Assembly (NCBI RefSeq): GCF_001700435.1
Contig: NZ_LYPC01000022.1
Location: 476,087 to 540,086, forward strand
DNA: 64,000 nt
Direction: 5' to 3'
DNA from: Paenibacillus pectinilyticus
GTDB taxonomy: Bacteria > Bacillota > Bacilli > Paenibacillales > NBRC-103111
The translations under genes and the position numbers were made by a program. Below, piece by piece: positions 9,102-16,338 of this stretch. The notes beneath the pieces were generated by a model. It was not told the DNA's origin. It was given only the letters and a program-made list of their open reading frames with translations, and ran no database searches. How positions within the stretch are numbered: position 1 is the first letter of the stretch; each line of letters begins with the position of its first letter.

Positions 9102-10121
9102 TTAATTCGTTATTTGCCCTTGTCCCGTGATTCGTTTCGAAGAAAGTGTATCCGAAACGGTTCCTAAAGTAAGCCCTTTTTTCTTGATCATACTGATCAT
9201 TCCTGGAAGCGCATCACGCGATGAAGCCGTAGGATGCATCAGGATTAAGGTGCCTGGCTCTACATTCGTTGATAACCGCTCCAGAATGCGGCTCGCACCT
9301 GGATTTTTCCAATCAATCGTATCAAATGTCCATAGTACGGTTTGCAGTTTAAACTCGGAAGCGACCTGAACCGTTTCTTGGCTAAAATAACCCGATGGCG
9401 GTGCAAATAATGTGTTTTTCACGCCTAACTGTTTTAACAAATCTTCCGTTTTGGATATTTCCTCAACAGCTTTGCTGCGAGAAACGGTTCTCATATCTTT
9501 ATGTGAATACGCATGGTTGGAAATTTCGTGACCCTCACTTTGGATTCTCTTCGCCATTTCTGTATTTTTCTTCAGCCACGAACCGTCGAAGAAAAAAGTA
9601 GCATGCACATTTTCTTTACGAAGCGTATCTAATATACTCGGGAGAAACTCATTCCCCCACGCAACGTTTATCATGAAAGAAACCATAGGTTTCTTCGGAT
9701 TTCCTTTATAAATGGGGTTGGGACCAAGATCATCAAGTTGTATGCTTGGCTCTATTTCTTTCATGACGTAATTAATTTTGTTAGGCGTTAAGTGATGCTC
9801 CGCTAACTTCAGCGTCTCCTCAATATCCACTTCTAATCCATTATAGCCAGGAATGGCTTTCCAGACAGGATCAACTTTGGCATTAATAGGAGCAACTCTT
9901 CGTTTCTCTGCCTCTTTCGTGATGGTTTCCAATAATGCCGATTCCGAGGTAGTAGCAAACACAGAACGAATTTCATTACTCGTCCATCCGCGCTCCTCTG
10001 CCAAACGAGTATCTTGATTTTTCACGCTATGAATGTAGGTTCCTACACTAGGTATCGCGTTCACACTTATTAGAACCATAGCAAAAAAACTCCCAAGCAA
10101 CAGCCATTTTTTGTGGAGCAT
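9102..10121 (-). CDS. ylxY: YlxY-type polysaccharide deacetylase-like protein, probably inactive
   Basis: Membrane-anchored protein with an N-terminal hydrophobic helix (about residues 6-22), a spacer domain, then a NodB fold from about residue 140. The zinc-ligand region HEISNHAYSH is present, but the usual catalytic TFDDG is replaced by MINVAWGN, so the general-base Asp is missing. The start is ATG at 10121 with GGGGA seven bases upstream. An upstream ATG abuts the SD-like AGGAG with no spacing. It heads the ylxY-mlpA-dut unit behind a sigma-E-like promoter. A sporulation-linked, possibly non-enzymatic role is inferred. Confidence 0.85.
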   Translation of the reverse strand: MLHKKWLLLGSFFAMVLISVNAIPSVGTYIHSVKNQDTRLAEERGWTSNEIRSVFATTSESALLETITKEAEKRRVAPINAKVDPVWKAIPGYNGLEVDIEETLKLAEHHLTPNKINYVMKEIEPSIQLDDLGPNPIYKGNPKKPMVSFMINVAWGNEFLPSILDTLRKENVHATFFFDGSWLKKNTEMAKRIQSEGHEISNHAYSHKDMRTVSRSKAVEEISKTEDLLKQLGVKNTLFAPPSGYFSQETVQVASEFKLQTVLWTFDTIDWKNPGASRILERLSTNVEPGTLILMHPTASSRDALPGMISMIKKKGLTLGTVSDTLSSKRITGQGQITN

Positions 10122-10148
10122 ACACAGGTCCCCTTTCTTCATCTCCTG

Positions 10149-10178
10149 ATTGTATGCCCACTAGGACAAGATTATAAC
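10149..10178 (-). promoter_or_regulatory. Candidate sigma-E promoter of ylxY-mlpA-dut
   Basis: On the minus strand, -10 CATACAAT (10149-10156) is a perfect match to the sigma-E consensus. It lies 14 bases from GTTATAAT (10171-10178), which supplies the ATA core of the -35. The start would fall about 20 bases before the ylxY ATG, leaving room for the SD. As I recall, the ylxY operon of B. subtilis is in the sigma-E regulon. Confidence 0.5.
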
Positions 10179-10199
10179 CATGCCTGTCCAAATCTCATG

Positions 10200-10235
10200 A
10201 AAAAGCAAAAAAGAGACAGATAGATCTGACTCTTT
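10200..10235 (-). terminator. Terminator after pnp
   Basis: On the minus strand the 12-base arms AAAGAGTCAGAT/ATCTGTCTCTTT form a stem with one central mismatch and a very short loop, followed by TTTGCTTTTT. It starts about 40 bases after the pnp stop codon. Confidence 0.8.
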
Positions 10236-10276
10236 ATCCTAAACTATGAATGAAACGACTTCACGTTGGCAAAAGA

Positions 10277-12379
10277 CTAGCTTTGTGCCGGAACTTGTGA
10301 AGTTAACGTTGCTTTGCGTGAAAGATTAACTCTTCCTTGTTGATCGATTTCGGTCACTTTAACCGTGATTTGATCGCCTACATTCACAACATCTTCTACT
10401 TTTGCTACGCGCTCTGTAGAAATTTGTGAAATATGAACAAGACCTTCTTTGCCTGGTAAAATTTCAACGAATGCGCCAAACTTCTCAACGCGTTTTACCG
10501 TACCTAAGTAAGTTTCGCCAACGATGACTTCACGAACGATTCCTTCAATAATGGAACGAGCTTTTTCGTTCATTTCTTGATTCGAAGATGCGATGAATAC
10601 TCGTCCATCTTGTTCGATGTCAATTTTTACGCCAGTTTCTTCGATAATTTTGTTAATGATCTTACCGCCTGCTCCAATAACATCACGGATTTTGTCCGGG
10701 TTAATGTTCATTGTAAGGATTTTAGGCGCATATTGTGAAAGGGATTTATTAGGTGTGGAAATACGTGATACCATTTTGCCCAAAATGTGCAAACGACCTT
10801 CTTTAGCTTGTTGCAACGATTGTTGCAGAATGCTGCGGTCGATCCCATCAATTTTGATATCCATTTGCAAAGCTGTGATACCTTCTGCAGTACCTGCAAC
10901 TTTAAAGTCCATATCGCCTAAATGATCTTCCATACCTTGAATATCAGACAAGATGGAGAAATGATCACCGTCCTTGATAAGACCCATTGCAATCCCCGCA
11001 ACTGGTGCTTTAATCGGTACACCTGCATCCATAAGAGCAAGCGTGCTCGCACAAATACTAGCTTGGGAAGTTGAACCATTGGATTCCAATACTTCAGAAA
11101 CGAGACGAATTGTATACGGGAACTCTACTTCATTCGGGATGATCGGCTCAAGAGCTCTCTCCCCTAATGCACCATGTCCGATTTCACGACGACCTGGAGG
11201 ACGTAAAGGTCTTGCTTCCCCAACGCTAAATGGCGGGAAATTATAATGATGCATGAAACGTTTCGTTTCAGTTAAATCGAGACCATCTAAAATTTGAACA
11301 TCACCTAATGCACCTAATGTACATATGCTAAGTGCTTGTGTTTGTCCACGTGTGAACAAGCCTGAACCATGCGTACGCGGCAACAAGTTGATATCGCAGT
11401 CAATCGGGCGAATTTCTTCTGGTTTACGTCCATCTGGGCGCACTTTGTCATGCGTGATCAAGCGGCGCACTTCTTCTTTAACGATATCATACAGTGTTTC
11501 TTTCACATCGCCAAGAAGACCTGGTGTTTCTACGTACAATGCAGTGAAATGTTCCACAGCATCTGCATTCACAGCATCAATCGCTTCTTGTCTAGCATGT
11601 TTCTCAGGAATCTTGATGGCATCAACAAGTCTAGCTTGTGCATACTCACGTACCGCGCTATTCACTTCAGCATCTACCGCATGGAGTTTAACTTCCATTT
11701 TCGGTTTGCCAACTTGAGCAACCAATTCTTCAATGAGGGCTACGATTTTACGGATTTCATCATGACCAAACATGATTGCCTCAAGAACAGCTTCTTCTGA
11801 AACTTCTTTCGCACCTGCTTCAACCATCATGATTGCATCTTTCGTTCCTGCAACAGTCAGATGAATGTCACTTTTATCAGCAACTTCGCCAGTTGGATTG
11901 ATTACGAATTGACCATCTACACGACCCACAATTACGCCACCAACAGGTCCATTAAAAGGAACATCGGAAATCGCAAGTGCAGCTGACGTACCGATCATGG
12001 CTGCCATTTCTGGCGGGCAATCTTGATCAACGCTCATGACAATTGAAACGATTTGAACGTCATTACGAAAGCCTTCTGGGAAAAGAGGACGAATCGGACG
12101 GTCGGTTAAACGACTGGAAAGAATCGCTTTCTCACTTGGACGTCCTTCACGCTTGATAAATCCACCAGGGATTTTACCAACCGCATATAATCTTTCTTCA
12201 TAGTTCACTGTTAACGGAAAGAAATCCAAATCTTTCGGTCCGCTGGAAGCCGTTACTGTGCTAAGCACAACCGTATCGCCGTAGCGTACAGTTACAGCTG
12301 CATTGGCTTGTTTGGCTAGTCGGCCAGTTTCAAGAATGAACGGCTTACCGCCAAGTTCCATTTGTACCCTTGTCTCCAT
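10277..12379 (-). CDS. pnp: Polynucleotide phosphorylase
   Basis: Phosphorolytic 3'-5' exoribonuclease and core degradosome component, also involved in competence and DNA repair in Bacillus. The 700 aa comprise two RNase PH domains linked by an alpha-helical domain, a KH domain (about 555-615, [11 protein letters not shown]) and an S1 domain (about 620-690, [17 protein letters not shown]). The ATG has TAGGAGG upstream. It follows rpsO, with a terminator hairpin in the intergenic space. Confidence 0.98.
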   Translation of the reverse strand: METRVQMELGGKPFILETGRLAKQANAAVTVRYGDTVVLSTVTASSGPKDLDFFPLTVNYEERLYAVGKIPGGFIKREGRPSEKAILSSRLTDRPIRPLFPEGFRNDVQIVSIVMSVDQDCPPEMAAMIGTSAALAISDVPFNGPVGGVIVGRVDGQFVINPTGEVADKSDIHLTVAGTKDAIMMVEAGAKEVSEEAVLEAIMFGHDEIRKIVALIEELVAQVGKPKMEVKLHAVDAEVNSAVREYAQARLVDAIKIPEKHARQEAIDAVNADAVEHFTALYVETPGLLGDVKETLYDIVKEEVRRLITHDKVRPDGRKPEEIRPIDCDINLLPRTHGSGLFTRGQTQALSICTLGALGDVQILDGLDLTETKRFMHHYNFPPFSVGEARPLRPPGRREIGHGALGERALEPIIPNEVEFPYTIRLVSEVLESNGSTSQASICASTLALMDAGVPIKAPVAGIAMGLIKDGDHFSILSDIQGMEDHLGDMDFKVAGTAEGITALQMDIKIDGIDRSILQQSLQQAKEGRLHILGKMVSRISTPNKSLSQYAPKILTMNINPDKIRDVIGAGGKIINKIIEETGVKIDIEQDGRVFIASSNQEMNEKARSIIEGIVREVIVGETYLGTVKRVEKFGAFVEILPGKEGLVHISQISTERVAKVEDVVNVGDQITVKVTEIDQQGRVNLSRKATLTSQVPAQS

Positions 12380-12561
12380 AATATCCTCCTAAGGCATGGT
12401 TTAAATTTCAAATATGTGTTTGATAAACATTGTACAGAAATCAAAGATCCAGAGACCAATTCGAATCTACCCCGTATGTATGTAAAAAAGACTAGCTATG
12501 GAGTTATCCTCTATTTCTGCGTTATGTCTAGTATTTCCTTCTTTTCCCGTTTTAAAAATAC

Positions 12562-12630
12562 AAGAAAAAGCAACCTTGTGCTGCTCTTCGCCAAAGCTTT
12601 ATCAAGCCCAGCAAAGAGCAACAGGTTGCT
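12562..12630 (-). terminator. Bipartite hairpin terminator between rpsO and pnp
   Basis: On the minus strand the outer arms AGCAACCT/AGGTTGCT and inner arms TGCTCTT/AAGAGCA form one long stem with small internal loops, ending in TTTTCTTGTATTTTT. The 265-bp rpsO-pnp gap holds this element and the pnp leader. A weak pnp promoter (TACAAT near 12430, no convincing -35) is possible. Confidence 0.75.
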
Positions 12631-12644
12631 TCTCATTGTCGGTT

Positions 12645-12914
12645 CTATCGACGCAAACCAAGCTTTGCAATCAAAGCACTATAACGGCTTACATCTTTGT
12701 TTTTAACATATGCTAGCAACTTACGACGTTGTCCAACCATTTTAAGCAAACCACGACGGGAATGGTGATCTTTCTTGTGTGTACGAAGGTGGTCTGTCAA
12801 GTTAACAATGTTTTCTGTAAGGATTGCTACTTGTACCTCAGGTGAACCTGTGTCGGTATCATGTACTTTGTGAGTTTGAATCAGTTGCGTTTTGCGTTCT
12901 TGAGTTATTGCCAT
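12645..12914 (-). CDS. rpsO: 30S ribosomal protein S15
   Basis: Primary 16S rRNA-binding protein of the small-subunit platform. The 89 aa include the hallmark [12 protein letters not shown] and [17 protein letters not shown]. The start is ATG after TAGGAGATGAGCAATT. It is preceded by its own promoter and a structured leader of about 110 bases. S15 represses its own translation in several bacteria by binding such leaders. Confidence 0.98.
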   Translation of the reverse strand: MAITQERKTQLIQTHKVHDTDTGSPEVQVAILTENIVNLTDHLRTHKKDHHSRRGLLKMVGQRRKLLAYVKNKDVSRYSALIAKLGLRR

Positions 12915-13031
12915 AATTGCTCATCTCCTAAATTCTTTTAGTATCCCCGCTAGCCTAGAAATCGTCGATGATAACGTCCATCCAAGCTAAGGTTCATGTC
13001 AAAGGATCACGTCCAAATGACAACGTTAATT
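12915..13031 (-). promoter_or_regulatory. Structured 5' leader of rpsO, candidate S15 autoregulatory element
   Basis: On the minus strand two hairpins are visible. One is TGTCA/TGACA (12997-13022) with inner GGA/TCC. The other is TAGCTTGG/CTAGGCTA (12951-12989), fully paired with two G-U pairs and enclosing a weak CGT/ACG stem. GGGGATACT and the SD follow. Identity with the known Firmicute S15 leader is inferred from position and architecture. Confidence 0.5.
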
Positions 13032-13061
13032 AGTATATCATAACTGCCTAGCAGAAGTAAA
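13032..13061 (-). promoter_or_regulatory. Extended -10 promoter of rpsO
   Basis: On the minus strand, -35 TTTACT (13056-13061), an 18-bp spacer, extended TGA and -10 TATACT (13032-13037). It abuts the ribF stop codon and would give a leader of about 110 bases. Confidence 0.65.
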
Positions 13062-13068
13062 TGCTTGA

Positions 13069-14016
13069 TCAAGGCTCTAAAGACAATTTATGCTTAGCCT
13101 CTTCTGCATCGAGCTTGATTTGTGCAACTAAATCATCCAACGATGAGAATTTACGCTCAGGTCTCAGAAAAGCAATAAGCTCAACTGTCACCGTTTCCCC
13201 ATAAATTTGCTCAGAAAATTCAAATAAATGTGCTTCGAATGATGGTTTTAATTCACCCGTTTCGAACGTTGGTTTGATACCGATATTCATTACACCTTGG
13301 TAGACTTCTCCACGAACAGTCGCTTTTACTGCATAAACGCCATTCATTGGAGGAACATAAGACTCGTCTAATTGAAGATTTGCTGTTGGAAAACCAAGTG
13401 TTCTGCCTCTCTTCGCACCATCAACGACAATACCGCTGATACTGTATGGACGTCCAAGAAGGCGAGTTGCTGTTTCCAAATCTCCATCTTGCAATGCTTC
13501 GCGAATACGCGTACTGCTTACTTTTTCACCATTCATATGAAAAGGTCTCACCACTTCGACAGAGAATTTACCGTGACTCAGCTCGCAGAGCGAATCCGGC
13601 GTACCTTTACCTTGAAAACCAAAGGTAAAATCAAATCCACAAATGACACTATCTACACCAAGACGATCTAGCACTTGATCTACGAATTGTTCTGGAGATA
13701 ATCGCATCAAGGAGGCGTCAAACGTTACTATGTACGTATGATTCACACCCATGCTCTCAAAAAACGCCATCTTCTTCTTCGTAGGTGTCAAAAGTTCCAC
13801 ATATTTATCCTGACCCATTACTGCTCTAGGATGTGGGGAGAAAGTCATGATCGCAGCCTCTAAACCTAATCGTTTAGCGGTTGATAAGGCGCGTCCAATG
13901 ACCTCTTGATGACCCAAATGTACACCATCAAAATCACCAATGGCCACCACTTGTTTCCCAACAAATTGGACTAACTTGTCCAGATCCATCGGATATGATA
14001 TTGGCAATATATGCAT
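13069..14016 (-). CDS. ribF: Bifunctional riboflavin kinase / FAD synthetase
   Basis: Converts riboflavin to FMN and FMN to FAD. The N-terminal nucleotidyltransferase has GDFDGVHLGHQ (the GxFDGxHxGH motif) and SSTRIREAL. The C-terminal flavokinase domain has GRTLGFPTANL. The start is ATG at 14016 (MHILPISYP) with AGGTGA upstream; a TTG nine codons earlier has no clear SD. The protein is 315 aa. In Bacillus the gene is called ribC and also lies between rpsO and truB. Confidence 0.96.
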   Translation of the reverse strand: MHILPISYPMDLDKLVQFVGKQVVAIGDFDGVHLGHQEVIGRALSTAKRLGLEAAIMTFSPHPRAVMGQDKYVELLTPTKKKMAFFESMGVNHTYIVTFDASLMRLSPEQFVDQVLDRLGVDSVICGFDFTFGFQGKGTPDSLCELSHGKFSVEVVRPFHMNGEKVSSTRIREALQDGDLETATRLLGRPYSISGIVVDGAKRGRTLGFPTANLQLDESYVPPMNGVYAVKATVRGEVYQGVMNIGIKPTFETGELKPSFEAHLFEFSEQIYGETVTVELIAFLRPERKFSSLDDLVAQIKLDAEEAKHKLSLEP

Positions 14017-14063
14017 ATAAGTTCGTTCACCTACCCATTTCAACCCGTCCCGCGACGTTATGA

Positions 14064-14978
14064 TTAAAGGAATACTTTGGCCGGGACCAAGACGTGGCTA
14101 GTGCTTTTCCATTCAAACAGACCAAGAAATCGTTCATCAGGTGAATAGGCCCGAAATATGGTTTGTGAAGCATCTGCATGAGCCACCCGAATCGCAGCTA
14201 GAGTTAACTTTTTACCTTGCAATGCGTGTACAGCCTCTTGATCTGTAAGTGTAACTGAAGGAATGTGCGAAATAGCTGTATCCATAGGAATCAACTGCTG
14301 CTGCAATAAACCTTCTTCCTTCAATTGAGCTATCTGTTCAAAAGTCAAACATTGCTCCTTGCGGATATTACCCGTCGAAGTACGAATCAAGCTTTCCATC
14401 ACAGCAGGATAACCTAAAGATTTGCCAATATCTACGCATAATGTTCGAATGTAAGTCCCTTTCGAGCAAACAGCTCGGAAATGAATCTCAGGATGCTTCA
14501 GATCCAATCGAAGTGCCAGAATTTCTAGCTCATAGATCGTCGCTTTCCGTGCTTTGCGTTCAACTTCCTTACCTTCTCTAGCTAATTCATACAGCCGTTT
14601 CCCATCAACCTTCACAGCAGAGAACATGGGAGGAATCTGTTCGATGTCGCCTACAAACGATTGAAGTGCTTTACGCACTTGATCTTCGATAAGCGAAACA
14701 TGCGATACTTCTTCTAACACACTGCCGGTCATATCTTCGGTATCCGTTGATAGCCCGATTCGTAGTACAGCCTCATATTCTTTCGGCAATTCTTGAATGT
14801 ATTCAACCATTCGTGTCGCTCGACCAATGCAAAGTGGCAAAACACCTGTCACTTGCGGATCAAGCGTACCCGTATGACCAATTCTTTTGATACCTAATAT
14901 ACGTCTAACTTTGGCCACAACATCATGAGATGTAAAGCCCGCTGGTTTCCAAACAGGCAAAATACCTTCTAGCATCAT
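14064..14978 (-). CDS. truB: tRNA pseudouridine(55) synthase TruB
   Basis: Makes pseudouridine 55 in the T-loop of tRNAs. The catalytic Asp is D40 in GHTGTLDPQVTGVLP, and a C-terminal PUA-like domain follows. The 304 aa are normal. Its start overlaps the nrnA stop by 4 bp, which indicates translational coupling within the rimP-to-ribF operon. Confidence 0.97.
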   Translation of the reverse strand: MMLEGILPVWKPAGFTSHDVVAKVRRILGIKRIGHTGTLDPQVTGVLPLCIGRATRMVEYIQELPKEYEAVLRIGLSTDTEDMTGSVLEEVSHVSLIEDQVRKALQSFVGDIEQIPPMFSAVKVDGKRLYELAREGKEVERKARKATIYELEILALRLDLKHPEIHFRAVCSKGTYIRTLCVDIGKSLGYPAVMESLIRTSTGNIRKEQCLTFEQIAQLKEEGLLQQQLIPMDTAISHIPSVTLTDQEAVHALQGKKLTLAAIRVAHADASQTIFRAYSPDERFLGLFEWKSTSHVLVPAKVFL

Positions 14979-15976
14979 TGCAGCTTGTCCCCTACTTCCT
15001 GCACCATTCTAGCTATAGCCTCATCAAGTGTTCCATGAATGGTACAGCCTGATGCGCGGACATGCCCTCCACCACCAAGAGATTGAGCAATAGCCGCAAC
15101 ATCAACGAGCCCAGAGGAACGAAGACTCACTTTAATAACACCCGCAGCCTTCTCCTTAATGAGCATGCCTACCTCAACGCCCTCTACATTCCGAGGATAA
15201 TTGACGAGTCCATCCAAATCATCACTTGACGCACCTGTTAGTTCCAAATCTGCAAGTGATACAGCCAACCAAGCTAACTTACGATCATAGGCAAAAGAAA
15301 GTGTAGAAAGCGCCTTTTGGAGAAGGACAATTTGTGCATATGTCATTCGTTCCAGCACATGCTCTGCAATGTCTGCACCCTGAACGCCTAGCTCAAGCAT
15401 CGTAGCCCCGATTTTCATAACTACAGAAGTTGTATTCGAATATCGAAAACCGCCTGTATCTGTCAGCAAACCTGTGTAAATGCATTCACCGAAAGTCACA
15501 TCCGGCTGCAAGTTCATATGTATCGCTAAATCATACAGGATTTGAACAGTCGCCGCGGCGTCATGTTTAATTAAATGGCATGTGCCGAATTGATCATTCG
15601 TTGGATGGTGGTCGATATTGAGTAATTGTACCTGCTCATCAAAAAGAGTGCTGATCCTACCCATTCTGGAGAAATCAGCACAATCTACACTTATGATGGT
15701 TTGGAAAAGTCGCTCAGGCGCCTGTTCACTATAATCAATGATATGTTTACTTCCTTCTAAAAAGGAAAATTTAGAGGGCATAGCGCCCTCATTAATCATC
15801 GTGAATGACTTCCCAAGTCGACTTAGTATCCAACCCGTTGCATACGTTGAACTGGCAGCATCTCCATCCGGTTGGATGTGAGATACGACCAGGAAATCAT
15901 CATGCTGCTCGATAAATGTTGCTGCTGCTGCCAGCTGCTGACAGTATTCGGTGGCATGGTTCATTCCAATGTTCAT
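14975..15976 (-). CDS. nrnA: NrnA-type DHH/DHHA1 phosphoesterase (oligoribonuclease / pAp phosphatase)
   Basis: DHH-family hydrolase that degrades nano-RNAs and, in characterised relatives, dephosphorylates pAp. Motifs in order are HIQPDGDAAS (near residue 33), SVDCADFSR, the DHH signature NIDHHPTND, and the DHHA1 Gly-rich GGGGHVRASG near the C-terminus. Length is 333 aa. It overlaps rbfA and truB by 4 bp on each side. This rbfA-nrnA-truB arrangement occurs in many bacteria but not in B. subtilis, where nrnA lies elsewhere. Confidence 0.93.
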   Translation of the reverse strand: MNIGMNHATEYCQQLAAAATFIEQHDDFLVVSHIQPDGDAASSTYATGWILSRLGKSFTMINEGAMPSKFSFLEGSKHIIDYSEQAPERLFQTIISVDCADFSRMGRISTLFDEQVQLLNIDHHPTNDQFGTCHLIKHDAAATVQILYDLAIHMNLQPDVTFGECIYTGLLTDTGGFRYSNTTSVVMKIGATMLELGVQGADIAEHVLERMTYAQIVLLQKALSTLSFAYDRKLAWLAVSLADLELTGASSDDLDGLVNYPRNVEGVEVGMLIKEKAAGVIKVSLRSSGLVDVAAIAQSLGGGGHVRASGCTIHGTLDEAIARMVQEVGDKLQ

Positions 15977-16332
15977 ACGTTTGTATTTCCTTCCTTATTG
16001 AGCTTATACAACAACTGGTCAATGTGACTACCATAGTCGATAGAAGCATCAAATTTGAACTGTAGCTCTGGGATCTTACGCAACCTAATTCGTTTGCCTA
16101 ATTCAGAGCGGATATAGCCTGAACCAACTGAAAGAGCTTTAAGCGTCGCCGCCTTCTCCTCTTCCGTACCCATTACACTCAGATACACGCGAGCTAAGGA
16201 TAAATCATTCGTCACTTCGACACCCGTAACGGTCATGAAACCGATGCGAGGGTCTTTCAGTTCTCCTTGAATGATTTGGCTAAGCTCTTTCTTAATTTGT
16301 TCACCAACACGTCCTACACGTACTCTAGCCAT
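15973..16332 (-). CDS. rbfA: Ribosome-binding factor A
   Basis: Late 30S assembly factor that binds the 16S 5' helix region. The 119-aa KH-like protein starts RVGRVGEQIKKELSQII and contains DPRIGFMTVTGVEVTNDL, both diagnostic. It begins 6 bases after the infB stop, with no ylxP gene in between, and its 3' end overlaps nrnA by 4 bp. Confidence 0.96.
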   Translation of the reverse strand: MARVRVGRVGEQIKKELSQIIQGELKDPRIGFMTVTGVEVTNDLSLARVYLSVMGTEEEKAATLKALSVGSGYIRSELGKRIRLRKIPELQFKFDASIDYGSHIDQLLYKLNKEGNTNV

Positions 16333-16338
16333 TTATGA

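Noticed and set aside
11325-11800. Plus-strand frames of 130-143 aa antisense to pnp
   Set aside because: Shadows of a strongly conserved gene; composition reflects antisense codons.
12362-12706. Plus-strand frame of 114 aa over the rpsO-pnp gap
   Set aside because: It runs through a terminator hairpin and into the 3' end of rpsO, and has no SD or family similarity.
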